Of a stretch of 64,000 bases of DNA, positions 21,100 to 31,899 are shown in pieces; position 1 is the first letter of the stretch; each line of letters begins with the position of its first letter. A model generated the notes under the pieces. That model had not been told where the DNA came from, did not search any database, and was given only the letters and a program-made list of their open reading frames with translations. Made by a program: the position numbers and the translations under genes. The stretch is taken from contig NC_052359.1 in assembly GCF_009727055.1 (NCBI RefSeq), positions 8,601,733-8,665,732 of the forward strand. The letters are read 5' to 3'. The stretch is from Benincasa hispida (lineage: Eukaryota > Streptophyta > Magnoliopsida > Cucurbitales > Cucurbitaceae).

Positions 21100-22065
21100 A
21101 TCACATTGAGTGACTGATCAGAAACAAGTAGCCACAAAGATTTGATCTTCTTCTTGCTATACTACAACATGTGTTCCTCCTTACTGTTGTGTTTTTGCTT
21201 CCTTACAGAATCGTTCAATGTGCCTCAATAAATGAAATCTTCTACACTTCACATCTGACCTTCTCCAACATCTGAAATGTGGATGATTCTGCTTTCCATA
21301 GTGTTTGCATGTACTACCAGCATTCTTTGCAGCAGACTCTGAGCTACTTCTGCCACTTCCCTTCTTCCTTTTCCCCTTCTTTTCTCATCCACCTTCTCCC
21401 TACTGCACTCTAGCTTTCAATGCCCCCTCAATGCTTCCTTCTTGTCTCATCAACCTTCTCTGCTCTTGTGCTTGTAAAGCACTAACCACTTCTATCACCT
21501 TGAGTGTTGAGAGGTCTTTAATATTTTCTAAGGAAGCAATGGTTGCTTCATATCTCTCAGGTACTGAAACTAGAATCTTCTAAACCAATCTATTGTCAAA
21601 TAAATTGATTCCTAATGCTCTTTCCTTGTTGGAAATCCCAATCAACTTATCTGAGTACTCTTTAATGGACTCAGAATCCTTCATTTGCATTCTCTCGAAT
21701 TCTCACACCAAGTTCAACACTTTCATGCCTTTAATCCTCTCATCACCTTCATACTCACTTTTGAGGAACTCCCAGATCTCCTTTACCGACTTCAAGGCCA
21801 TAATTCTGTTGAATATGGCGAGAGACACAGCTGCATATAAGCAAGCTCGAGCTTTTGCCTTCCTGATGACCCTCTCCTTGTGAGTCTTGATCTGATGTAT
21901 TGTTGGGTTATCAGGAAGTGGAGCAATCTCATAGTCTTGCTCAATTGCTTCCCAATAATCACAACCCTCCATGTAAGCTTGCATTCTGATAGCCCATGCC
22001 TGATAGTTTTCACCATCAAACACAAGTGGAGCCAATGAAGAAAGACTGTTTGATCCTAATTCCAT
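21100..22065 (-). pseudogene. gag: copia gag remnant
   Basis: ATG at 22065 (ELGSNSLSSLAPLVFDGENY, then QAWAIRMQAYMEGCDYWEAI) opens a DUF4219/UBN2-type gag. The open part reaches 21703, and the reading continues in the same family to about 21250 (SVPERYEATIASLENIKDLS). The knuckle reads KCRRFHLLRHIERFCKE: the second Cys is replaced and flanking stops are present. Confidence 0.82.
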
Positions 22066-22136
22066 CTCTAACAACTCTCACAGGTATATCACTCAGTTTA
22101 TCTCGAAGAATATATACATATCGGATTCCATTGAGG

Positions 22137-22148
22137 GCTTTGGTACCA
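22137..22148 (-). other. Primer binding site of the antisense copia
   Basis: On the minus strand TGGTACCAAAGC, next to the LTR end; a near match to the usual TGGTATCAGAGC site for initiator tRNA-Met. Confidence 0.78.
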
Positions 22149-22149
22149 C

Positions 22150-22383
22150 TGTTGTTCTAACTAATGAGAGGAAAATGAGAAAATTGGGAAATGTGTTCAT
22201 TTCATTCTAGAAAACTTCATATAAATACATATCTTAAGTCTAAAAGTAGATTCCACAATGTTAGCAACTAATCTCATTAACTTCACAAGAATAGGAACTT
22301 AGACTTGACTACAACTATTTCCTAGAAACTAGTAATTGACTAGACCAACTCAAAAATTAATTTGCAGTTTTGAGTTACTAACA
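22150..22383 (-). repeat. Right LTR (5' LTR of the antisense copia)
   Basis: 234 bp, plus-strand ends TGTTGTTCTAAC and TTACTAACA, matching 17921-18171 except for one 16-17 base gap and scattered substitutions. The ATAAA duplication follows at 22384-22388. Confidence 0.92.
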
Positions 22384-22397
22384 ATAAACCTTAATAG

Positions 22398-22483
22398 GCA
22401 GAGTATGAGGGAAGTTTAAAGAAGAGGGAAAAGGAAGATTTTGGACTGACTTGGATCCAATACAAACTCATGACTTTTACTTT
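22398..22483 (+). pseudogene. P450 remnant, exon 5
   Basis: Reads AEYEGSLKKREKEDFGLTW then IQYKLMTFT, the K-helix approach of CYP87-type P450s (family pattern GLTW-EYKSMTFT). The acceptor AATAG ends at 22397. The donor ATAAGC at 22484 looks like a mutated GTAAGC. Confidence 0.78.
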
Positions 22484-22629
22484 ATAAGCAATTAATTTCA
22501 TCATTCTCTCTTAACTCACTTGAAATTCTTCCATGTTTCTTTCTTCTTCTTCTTTTTTTTTTTTTTTTTGGCTCCTTTTTTTCTTGTCTATATCATAAAT
22601 TAATCTCTTCATTTTTATTTTTTTTTCAG

Positions 22630-22720
22630 TTCATCAATGAAACATTGAGACTTGCAAATATTGCTCCAATAATCTTTCGAAAAGCATTAAAAATGTCGAG
22701 TTTAGGGGGTATGAAGTGAA
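22630..22720 (+). pseudogene. P450 remnant, exon 6 (ExxR helix)
   Basis: Acceptor TTTTTTCAG ends at 22629. Reads FINETLRLANIAPIIFRKAL with the ExxR motif as ETLR. A one-base loss in the A-run near 22690 shifts the frame; the next residues (VEFRGYEV) are in another frame. Confidence 0.82.
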
Positions 22721-22815
22721 TTCGATATGACTTTTGGAAAAATGAAAAATATTTTTATAGCCAACCAACAACTACTTCTCAAAATATTTATTGTGTTTGA
22801 TTTAGATAATGAAAG

Positions 22816-23272
22816 TGTTAGACATATTTAAATAATAAAATGTTTAATTAAAGTATGGACTATGTATGTGGATTAATAATTTATCACATTGGATTATTTT
22901 ATTGGATTGGGCCCTATTATGTGATCTAATTAATTAAGGCCCTAGATTTCTAATTGAGTATGGATTTAATGGGTAGAAGTCTATTCCTAGTTAATTAGGG
23001 TTTAATTGGAACCCTAATTGAATTAGTATATAAAGGGACCTTAGGGCTATGGTCCCTAATAACCAAAGCAATAAGCACTCAGTCTTTCTTGAATCCCATC
23101 TAGAGAGATCCCATTTAGGGCATTTGGAGCTTTGGTTGATAAAGACAATAGCCGTCACTTAGTCATCATCAATCTTTCAATGGAATCCGGTATGTATATA
23201 TTCTTGACAATTTGACATAAATGATTCTAGGGTTTATCTATTCAATATAGATATAAAGTATTTATACTAACA
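22816..23272 (+). repeat. 5' LTR of the sense copia
   Basis: Starts TGTTAGACATATTT and ends ATACTAACA. TATATAAA at 23027-23034 is a good TATA box. The target duplication GAAAG stands directly before it. Confidence 0.93.
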
Positions 23273-23274
23273 AG

Positions 23275-23286
23275 TGGTATCAGAGC
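23275..23286 (+). other. Primer binding site of the sense copia
   Basis: TGGTATCAGAGC, two bases after the LTR, complementary to initiator tRNA-Met. Confidence 0.9.
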
Positions 23287-23299
23287 AAGAATTTCATGT

Positions 23300-24500
23300 T
23301 GGATCATTGGTTTATGTTTATTTCCCATTGGGATTTGGTTCAATTTTTTTATTTCTTTTAAGGCTGATTAAAGATCCTTTAAAAAAAAAAAAAAAAAAAA
23401 AATCGGGCTTCGCAACACACATGAAAACCTTAGGCCAAGATTATTTTTGGGTCGATTCGTATTAAAGACATCGTCGGAGCAGATTTTGATCAAAAGTCAC
23501 CAACTATAGTTATCATGGTTTTCCAACGATGAATTTTCAACCAAAAGAGCTTGTCGACTGTGAATTTATGTTGGTTTTAATTTGATGAGTTCTATGAATT
23601 TAAGTAGGTTTTAAGGTTAAATTTTATTGAAGATCTTGTATATTTTAATACTGGATTAACCAAAATTAATCAATCCCGTAGGTTATTGTTGTTTGATTAC
23701 GAATTGATTGATAATTTTATTTTTTTAAATTTAAATTTTGATCGATGATTTTGTGAATTTAAGCTTAAATTTGATTAATCATTTGTGAATTTAGGTTTAA
23801 ATTTGATTAATCATATTGTGAATTTTGGTTAAGATTTGAATAATCATGTTGTGGATTCAAGATTAATTGATCATGTTGTGGTTTAAATTTAAATATGATT
23901 GATAATGTGGTAAATTTAAATTTAAATTTGATTGATATTTTGGTGAATTTAAATTTAAATTTGATTGATGATATTTGGCGATATTCACATGTTTATGTTG
24001 CTTTGATTGTATTTATGTATATGCAATTATTAAGTGAATATTGGTAAAGACTATTTGGTATTCTCCCTCCTTTATTTTTGTACAATAATATTTTTATATT
24101 ATTGTGTCTTATATTTTAGATTAAACTGGTCAAAATAATATGTTACCAAAGTAGCCTCTGTTATCTAGATTAATTTAATTCTAAAATATAAGATATGCAT
24201 ATTCATGAATTTATGCGGATAATTATCGGCCCAAAAGAAGATAATTATTTGGCCATATTGTGGGTATGCATGTGGTAATGAGTATGTGGCAATTATAAGG
24301 ATTGCTCATGTGAAAAATAGTCGGTCCAAAGAAAGGCTGTTTTTTTACAGAGTTAATTGTTAGTATTTGATTACTACGCTGAGAGTACCATTTACAGTTT
24401 TTTTTTTGCCCAAAGGCTGGACATCAATGTTATGTTAGGTATCTTGTTAAAGGGGCCCACCACATATGTGAAATTATTTTGTTATATTTTAGTTGTGAGC
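23300..24500 (+). other. Long untranslated leader of the sense copia
   Basis: 1.2 kb between primer site and gag without coding signal. It holds a 20-base A run near 23382-23401. At 23690-23970 a TAAATTTAAATTTGATTGAT-like phrase recurs about six to eight times with a spacing near 40 bp. Confidence 0.6.
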
Positions 24501-24507
24501 ATATGTT

Positions 24508-25330
24508 TTGTTGTTTATTGTTTCAGTTGGTCTTACTCAAATATCTGGAAATCTGAGTTCAATCCCTAAGTTGAATGGATCGAACTTCAAGATTTGGAAG
24601 GAAAGTCTAGAGATACTTCTCGGGTCTATAGATTTGGACTTTGCATTAAGGACCGATAAACCTACTTCTACTGAGGAACAGCCAAATACAGCTAATATAG
24701 AGAAGTGGGAACGGTCAAATCGCATGTGTCTGATGATCATTAGGCACTCCATTTTGGAGTCTTTTCGGGGCTCTATCACGAAAAGTGAAAATGTCAATAA
24801 ATTCCTTGCTCAAATTGAGAAATATTTTGCTAAAAATGATAAAGGAAAAACAAGTAGTCTTTTGACTTTTTTAACTTCGTATAAGGGCAATGGAAACATA
24901 AGGGAGTACATTATAGAAATGTCCAATCTCGCAGGTAAATAAAGGCACTTAATATCGAGATAAATGAAAATTTACTCGTACATCTGGTACTTATCTCTCT
25001 TCCTGCATAATTCACTCAATTTAAGATAAGTTATAATACACAGAAGAATAAATGGAGTATTAATGAGCTTATCTAACAATGTGTGCAAGAAGAAGATAGG
25101 ATTAAGAGAGAAATGACAAAAAGTGCTCATTTGGCAACATGCTCTCGTGATAAGAAGAAAAGGAAATTTGTGGATGCTGCAGAAGGGACATCTCAGCAGA
25201 ATAAAAACAAGAAACAAGCTACTGAAAATCCTTGTTTTTTCTGCAAAAGAAAAGATCATTTCAAGAAAGATTGTCCCAAGTACGCCAAGTGGCGTGTAAA
25301 GAAGGGTAAACTTTTCACTTTGGTTTGTTC
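24508..25330 (+). pseudogene. gag: copia gag remnant of the sense element
   Basis: KLNGSNFKIWKESLEILLG and ESFRGSITKSENVNKFLAQI are UBN2-type gag. The frame stops at 24940. From 25083 the C-terminal part resumes with a basic stretch and a good zinc knuckle, CFFCKRKDHFKKDCP (CX2CX4HX4C), near 25233-25277. At least one stop and one shift separate the halves. Confidence 0.85.
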
Positions 25331-25359
25331 TGAAGTTAATTTAGCTTTTGTACCTACAG

Positions 25360-26490
25360 ATACTTGGTGGGTAGATTCTGGTGCTACTGCTCACATAACT
25401 ATATCAATGCATGGTTGCCTGAGGAGCAGGCCGCCAAGTGATGCTGAAAGATTCATCTATGTGGGCGATGGCAAAGCAGTTCCAGTTGAAGCTATTGGAA
25501 ATTTTAAGATTACTTTTAAAAATGAGTTGTTATTTAGATCTGAATGAGACTTTTGGTGTATTGTCATTTAGAGGAATTTAGTTTCTATTTCCAGTTTGGA
25601 CAATTTGGTTTTTCTTGTTCTTTTGAAAATAATAAAGTTAGTCTTTTTCAAGATTCTAAGCTTATTGGTACCGGTTCTTTAATTGATAATTTATATATGC
25701 TTGATTCTTTTGCTTCATTTAACAAGATCTTGTTATCTAATTCATATGATACAAAGCGTAAATTAAATGAGAATTCCACTATGTTATGGCACAAGCGTTT
25801 AGGTCACATCTCTAAACAGAGAATTCAGAGACTTGTGTCAGATGGAATTCTTGATTCCCTTGATTTAAGTAACTTCAACATTTGTGTGGAATGTATTAAG
25901 GGAAAATAAACAAACATAAGAAAATTAGATGTCAACAGATGCTCAGACGTCTTAGAACTAATACATACAGACATTTGTGTTCCATTCCCTACGGCCTCTT
26001 GGAATGGACAACAATATTTTATTACGTTCATAGGCGACTATTCAAGATATGGGTACCTATATTTAATTCATGAGAAGTCCCAATCCTTGGACGTTTTCAA
26101 GTCTTTCAAAGTTGAAGTCGAACTTCAACTTGGAAAGAAAATTAAGGCTATTAAATCTGATCGTGGTGGTGAATATTACGGTAGATATGATGAATTAGGT
26201 GAACAACATCCAGGGCCCTTTGCCAAATACCTAGAGGAATGTGGAATCATCCCACAATACACTATGCGGGCAAACCCAGCATGAATGGTATAGCGGAGAA
26301 GCGAAATAAAACACTTAAGGATATGGTAAGAAGTATGATTAGTCATTCTTCTCTACCAGAATCCCTCTGGGATGAGGCACTAAAGACTGCAGCATATATC
26401 CTTAATAGGGTACCTAGTAAAGTAGTAGTTAAAACCTCTTATGAGCTGTGGATAGGAAAGAAGCCTAGTATTAGGCATCTTCACATCTAG
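25360..26490 (+). pseudogene. pol: copia protease and integrase remnant of the sense element
   Basis: Protease box TWWVDSGATAHIT near 25362-25400 is intact. LWHKRLGHISKQRIQRLVSD follows near 25786, then a stop after GK at 25907, then the integrase with HTDICVPF, IKSDRGGEYYGRYDELG and, after a stop or shift at 26281, [15 protein letters not shown]; the D, D and E are all visible. The core ends in [16 protein letters not shown] and a stop at 26488. Confidence 0.87.
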
Positions 26491-26499
26491 GGTTGTCCA

Positions 26500-27820
26500 A
26501 CTGAGGCTAGGCCTTATAGGCCTAATGAAAGAAAATTGGACTCAAGAACTATTAGCTGCTATTTTGTTGGGTATTCTGAGCACTCTCGGGGTTTCAAGTT
26601 TTATGATCCCACTTCGAGATCATTGTTTGAGACAGGAAATGCTAGATTCCTTAAGGATGTTGAGTTTGGGGGGGAAGATAACATAAAGAAAGTTGTCTTT
26701 GAAGAGGAATTGGTTTCTTTTCCTCATGTGATTATAAATGATGTTCAGGCTTCAATTCCTAACTTCATTATTGAACCAATTATAGAACAGACAACATTGA
26801 AGTCCCCGTTGTTGAACTTGAAGTTCAAACTCAACAACCTCAAGAAGTGTCATTAAGAAGACCTATTAGAGAGAGAAGAAATGCAATTCCAGATGATTAT
26901 ATTGTGTTTCTTCAAGAATATCGGGATAATATAGACGTAATGGAAGATGATCCAATCAAATTCCAACAAGATTTACAAAGTTCTAACTCTCAAAAGTGGA
27001 TAAGTGTTATGGAAGAGGAAATAAAATCCATGAAAGACAATGACGTTTGGAAATTTATCGAACTGTCATCAGGAGTGAAACCCATAGGTTGTAAATGGAT
27101 AATTAAAACCAAAAGGGATTCACCTGGCAATATCGAAAGATATAAGGCTTGTCTTGTTGTAAAGGGTTTTACTCAAAAGGAAGGCATTGATTACAAAGAG
27201 ACTTTCTTTCCGGTTTCATCGAAAGACTCTTTTAGGGTAATCATTGGTAGCTCACTTTGATTTAGAGCTACACCAGATGGATGTAAAAACTGCGTTTCTC
27301 AATGGGAACATTGATGAGACGATTTATATGGTGCAACCAAAAAACTTTGTGTCTGGTAATTCAAAGTCTATGGTGTACAAATTAAAGAAATCCATCTACG
27401 GTCTCAAGCAAGCCTCTCGTCAATGGTATCACAAATTCCATGAAGTGATAACCTCATTTGGTTTTGAGGTGAACATTGTGGAAGATTGTGAATATCACAA
27501 GTTCAGGGTGAGTGAGAGATCAATCTTTCTGATGTTATATGTCCGAGTTGACGATACTCATAGCTAGTAATGATGTAGGTTTATTGCATGACACTAAGAG
27601 ATTTCTCAAAAGAAATTTTGAGATGAAGGATCTTGGTGATGCTTCTTTTGTATTAGGAATTGAAATACTGCGAGATCGTTCTCAAGGTATTTTGAGATTA
27701 TCACAAAAGAACTACATTGAAAAGATCTTGAGTAGATTTGGCATGAAAGATTGTGTGCCGAGAGATACTCCGATCGCTAAAGGTGATAAATTTCATTTAG
27801 GTCAATGCTCCAAGACTTGA
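26500..27820 (+). pseudogene. pol: copia integrase end and reverse transcriptase remnant
   Basis: SCYFVGYSEHSRGFKFYDPT starts the stretch. The RT follows: WISVMEEEIKSMKDNDVW, GCKWIIKTKRDSPG, YKACLVVKGFTQKEGIDYKE, then a shift at about 27240, LHQMDVKTAFLNGNIDETIY and KKSIYGLKQASRQWY. The active-site box reads YVRVDDT at about 27538: two extra residues split the YVDD motif. A shift right after it leads into LIASNDVGLLHDTKRFLK. Confidence 0.87.
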
Positions 27821-27824
27821 GACT

Positions 27825-28440
27825 GAGGAGATGCAGAAAGTTCCCTATGCATCGGCCATTGGAAGTCTAATGTATGCTCAAGTATGCATGCGTCTAGATA
27901 TTGTGTTCATAGTTGGAATGTTAGGTAGATATTTGAGTAATCCGGGGATGGATCATTGGAAAGCAGCCAAACGGGTTATGATGTATTTACAAAGAACAAA
28001 AGATTATATGCTCACTTATTGGAGATCAGAAGTTTTGGAGATCATTGGGTAATTCTGATTATGCTGGATGTCAAGACACTTTGCGATCCACTTCAGACTA
28101 TATCTTCATGTTGGCTGGATGAGCTGTATCCTAGAAAAGTGTTAAACAAACACTTATGGTTTCCTCTACCATGGCTGTGAAGTTTATAGCATGTTATAAG
28201 GCATCCATTCATGGAATATGGTTGCAAAATTTTGTCACTGGGCTGCGGATAGTGGTTGGTATAGAAAGACCACTAAAATTATTTTGTGACAATAAGTTGA
28301 TGTATTCCAACAACAACAAAAGCAATACGAAGTCAAAGCATGTAGACAAACTCTATGGTGGTAGATCTATTGACTAAAGGTTTACCACCTAAAGTTTTTC
28401 ATGAGCATGTTGCTCACATGGGTGTTAGTCACTTTTCTGA
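27825..28440 (+). pseudogene. pol: copia RNase H remnant of the sense element
   Basis: PYASAIGSLMYAQVCMRLDI and MDHWKAAKRVMMYLQRTKDY precede RNase H. The RNase H core (GNSDYAGCQD near 28048, VSSTMAVKFIACYKA near 28158, LFCDNKLMYSNNNKS near 28279) is spread over frames. In the second motif the usual Glu of STAEAEY is lost (STMAVKF). Confidence 0.8.
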
Positions 28441-28884
28441 TTCCATGATTTAGTGGGAGTTTGTTATTAAGAATGTTCTTTGACCTTATTTTGTTTATTT
28501 TCTATATAGAATAAAGTTGATGGTTTATGTTTTATTATCTGAACTCGTTTATTATGCATGCAGTTTAGCATAAAGTTTTTTTAGAATGATCTCATTAAGG
28601 AATTTGGACCAGTAAGAAACATACATGATTTAGATCACTTTGCATATAGTTTCCATACTATCCATCCATACTTGATCTATATCATGAATGTATTGGAATT
28701 GGTGATCAAAGAAAGTTTAGTTATAAGGGTACTGACGAAAGCCGCCTTGATTCTGTGCTAATACAGGAGATGGACCAGATTGAACTAAAGGGGAATTCTA
28801 TTATTGAAATAACCTGTTTATGCGTGTTTAAGGTTTATGTGATCTAATTATATCAAGTACACAGACATAGCTCAAGTGGGAGAT

Positions 28885-29344
28885 TTTTAGACATATATAA
28901 ATAATAATATGTTTAATTAAAGTATGGGCTATGTATGTGGATTAATAATTTATCACATTGGGTTATTTTATTGGATTGGGACCTATTATGTGATCTAATT
29001 AATTAAGGCCCTAGATTCCTAATTGAGTATGGATTTAATGGGTAGAAGCCTATTCCTAGTTAATTAGGGTTTAATGGAAACCCTAATTGAAATAGTATAT
29101 AAAGAGATCTTAGGGCTATGGTCCCCAATATACCAAAGCAATAAGTACTCAGTCTTTCTTGAATCTCATCTAGAGAGAGATCCCACTTAGGGCATTTGGA
29201 GCTTTGATTGAGAAAGACAATAGCCACCACTTAGTCATCATCAATCTTTCAATGAAATCTGGTATGTATATATTCTTGACAATTTAACATGAATGATTCT
29301 AGGGTTTATTTATTCAATATAGATATAAAGTATTTATACTAACA
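28885..29344 (+). repeat. 3' LTR of the sense copia
   Basis: 460 bp; its first bases are TTTTAGACAT, the TG start having mutated to TT. It ends ATACTAACA, followed by GAAAG. The purine tract AAGTGGGAGA (28874-28883) stands directly before it. Confidence 0.92.
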
Positions 29345-29349
29345 GAAAG

Positions 29350-30494
29350 TTGTTGATGACAAAATTCAGCCAAGAAAACTCGACAAACTTTCATGTGCAG
29401 TGAATTTATATTTTGGGGAAGATGTCACCTACAAAACAAAATAGCGCATCGATGTGATACTTGCAACAAAAAAATTCGGTGCTTACATTTTTTAGCAAGG
29501 GGTTAGAACACACTTTTAGGGAAGAAAATGAAGTTATCATGTTTTATTTTTAGACTCACTATCAATATAATAAGACTGAACCTAGAATGTCCCCAATCCC
29601 TTAACTCGAGAAGCCTAGATCAGGCATGCAAACAACAGTACCATATAGGGGTTATCATGGATAGGCTGCAAAAAGAGAGAGAGGCAAGTTGGCCGACGGG
29701 GCCAGCCCAACTACTTCCCCCACTCTTCTAAAGAACCTCTCTCGTCACTTCTTCTCATTTCGGCTTGTTTGGAATGAGGCAACTATTGGAAAAACCCTCA
29801 CACTTCTACCTCAAAAATAAGCAGAAAGATAATAAAGAAAAACATTTTTTTTTAAAAAAAAAAAAGGAAACGCAAGATTTAGAGAAAAAACTACAGCCTA
29901 CTAGAAAGAAATTCACTTAAGAAAAAATGGTTACAATCACGCAAAATAATTCTCTCCCTGATCCCAATGACAAGAGCACTTTCACAAAGTTTTTATACTA
30001 CTCGCACCATTTAATCCCACTCTCAAACTAGATAATATAAAACTAGATTTAACTAGAATTAACACACCCAAGTTTAAAGTATTTCTAATTAAGACATAGA
30101 CTCTTTTTATAGTACTTGGAGTCGTCATTTGAACTTTTCTAATATGGAATAACCGTAATTTTAAAACAAAATCGGAATTACCTACTAAACCGGCCATAAA
30201 CTATCACTTCTTCTTAAAAGTACTAAAATACTTTTATATGCACAAGATTTGTAATTCCAGCAGGGTGGGTGTTATACCTTGTCAACCCAAAAAATTACAT
30301 TGATCCTCTTGCCTTCAACCCTTGGAGATGAGAGTCTATGAGCCTAACATAAATGCGAGATTGATAATACAAGTACGATTTCTATTGAGCTATACTTATT
30401 TGGGCATGCATCGCTTTTAATGAGTTTATGACGTTGACCGATTTTATAATTGTATCAAGTATTATGATCCATAAGATTGACTATTTTGTGACAG
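29350..30494. other. Remainder of the P450 intron/exon region, no recognisable exon
   Basis: The exon between the ExxR helix and the heme loop (PERF region) would be expected here or at 22720-22815, and I cannot find it. An A-rich stretch lies at 29840-29865. Short open frames (29528-29731, 29982-30197) have no features I recognise. Confidence 0.5.
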
Positions 30495-30581
30495 AAATTT
30501 GATGGAGCATCCAGCATTTCATGGCCCAAGGCCCTTAGATTTGATTTTGGTGCAGAATTTGTCAAATTGCAAATGGTTGGA
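30495..30581 (+). pseudogene. P450 remnant, heme-loop exon with Cys replaced
   Basis: Acceptor GTGACAG ends at 30494 and a donor GTAAGT starts at 30582. The frame reads ...WPKALRFDFGAEFVKLQMVG. The signature FxxGxRxCxG of P450s should end ...RFCVG; here it is RFDFG, so the heme-ligating cysteine codon is GAT at 30543-30545 and the preceding glycines are lost too. Identification rests on the flanking residues and on the last exon downstream. Confidence 0.7.
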
Positions 30582-30649
30582 GTAAGTAGTCCATCCTTTG
30601 GATTCTATCTTTAGTACTTGTAAATTTAAATAAAATAATAAAAAAAAAT

Positions 30650-31135
30650 ACCTCACTTATAGATTTTGAATCTAGTTTTTATTTGGTCCTTAAAATTTAT
30701 AATTTTATATTTTCACTCTCAATTTGAGTTTTAATTTCCATTTGATCCCTAAATTTAAGAATGTTACATTTTTATTCTTGAGTTTTGAGTTTGGTTTTCA
30801 TTTGATTTCCATATTCTTCATTTTCTACTAATGTTTATTTAGTATTTGACTTTAACTTTTAGTTATTTAATTTAAAATAATTATGATGTGAAATTGTAAA
30901 AAATTTGATAGTGATGGAAAACATGACAATTAACGTAATTCTTTTAAATCAATCAGTACACATTAACACTAAGAATTGAAAGTGAGTATATAAAAAAAAT
31001 TGAGGTCAAAAGAGTAAATATTGAAACATTAAGGATCAAATTGAAATAAAACTCAAAACTCAATGATAAAAATATAATATTTTTTAAACTTAGGGACCAT
31101 ATAGAAATTAAAATTAAAAAAAAAAGATATATGGG
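30650..31135. repeat. Foldback repeat with long inverted arms
   Basis: 30740-30812 (TTTGATCCCTAAATTTAAGA ... GAGTTTTGAGTTTGG) is repeated as its diverged complement at 31034-31105 (AAACTCAAAACTCAAT ... AAACTTAGGGACCATA). The outer arms extend to about 30650 and 31135. It lies in the last P450 intron. Confidence 0.65.
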
Positions 31136-31147
31136 TAAAAACATTAC

Positions 31148-31461
31148 GGGGGTGTTTGGGGCAAAGATTATCTATAATAACCATCTCTTGCTATAGTACT
31201 ATTCAAAACCCCCCAATTAGTTACAGTAAATACTATTTCAAAACCTCCATTTTCTACCGTATTTACTATTTGCTATCGTTTTTACTTTTTACATTCATCA
31301 TTTTTTTATTTTTTACCGTGTTTATTATTTCCTCTCGAATAAAATATTACACCTCAAACTAAAATAATCTATATCCCAAACACAAACTAACTCAACTATA
31401 ATAACCTAGGAGTTTAATAACCTAGGAGTATAATAACCAACCCCTGCCTCAAACGCCTCCT
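31148..31461. mobile_element. MITE-like element with GGTGTTTGGGGCA ends
   Basis: The left end GGGGGTGTTTGGGGCAA (31147-31163) is matched by the right end TGCCTCAAACGCCTCC (31445-31460), its complement apart from about two bases. Inside, both halves carry TATAATAACC words. TAC occurs at both borders and may be a 3-bp duplication, as in PIF/Harbinger MITEs. Confidence 0.6.
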
Positions 31462-31899
31462 ACGTTTTAAAACTTAAAGACCAAATGAAATGTCCTGATC
31501 AAAAAGTATCTTTCTCCTTAAAAAAAAAAAAAAAATCTATAATGTTAAGATTGAATTCTTATTTTATGCAAATTTTGCCATGCTCACCCTTATTAAAAAA
31601 AAAAAATGGGATAATAGCATGCGAATTGAATTAAGAAAAGTATTGATTTGTCACCACATTTCCTATAGGAGTAGATCAACTGTATAAAGGATAAAATAAT
31701 TATAATTTGAATGATTTAGAAATTATTAAAATCATTTGGATCAAATTCAATATATATACTATAAAATTGGAAGACTAAATCTCTGACCTCGAAATTGATA
31801 ATACAAATTTATGTTAGTTGAACTATACTCGTATTGACAACTAAATAGATCGTTGAAGTTAACCTATTTTGTATCTATTATGTATTTGGTTCACTATAG

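Larger units (their letters stand above)
17921..22383 (-). mobile_element. Ty1/copia retrotransposon, antisense in P450 intron 4
   Basis: LTRs at 17921-18171 and 22150-22383, a primer site next to the right LTR, a purine tract next to the left LTR (complement of 18172-18185), and gag-protease-integrase-RT-RNase H in copia order on the minus strand. ATAAA duplications flank it. The coding region is nearly full length, but stops break it about every 100-200 codons and the gag knuckle is damaged, so it is dead. It ends only ten bases upstream of P450 exon 5. Confidence 0.95.
22816..29344 (+). mobile_element. Ty1/copia retrotransposon (6.5 kb), sense, in the P450 intron after exon 6
   Basis: Two LTRs (22816-23272 and 28885-29344), a primer site, gag, protease, integrase, RT and RNase H in copia order. 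It is flanked by the duplication GAAAG at 22811-22815 and 29345-29349. By eye the LTRs differ at roughly 28-30 of 457 positions, so about 94 percent identity. Stops and frameshifts occur in every domain. It is close to full length but inactive. Confidence 0.95.

Noticed and set aside
19522..21883. Plus-strand open frames over the antisense copia
   Set aside because: Shadows of the minus-strand integrase, RT and gag.
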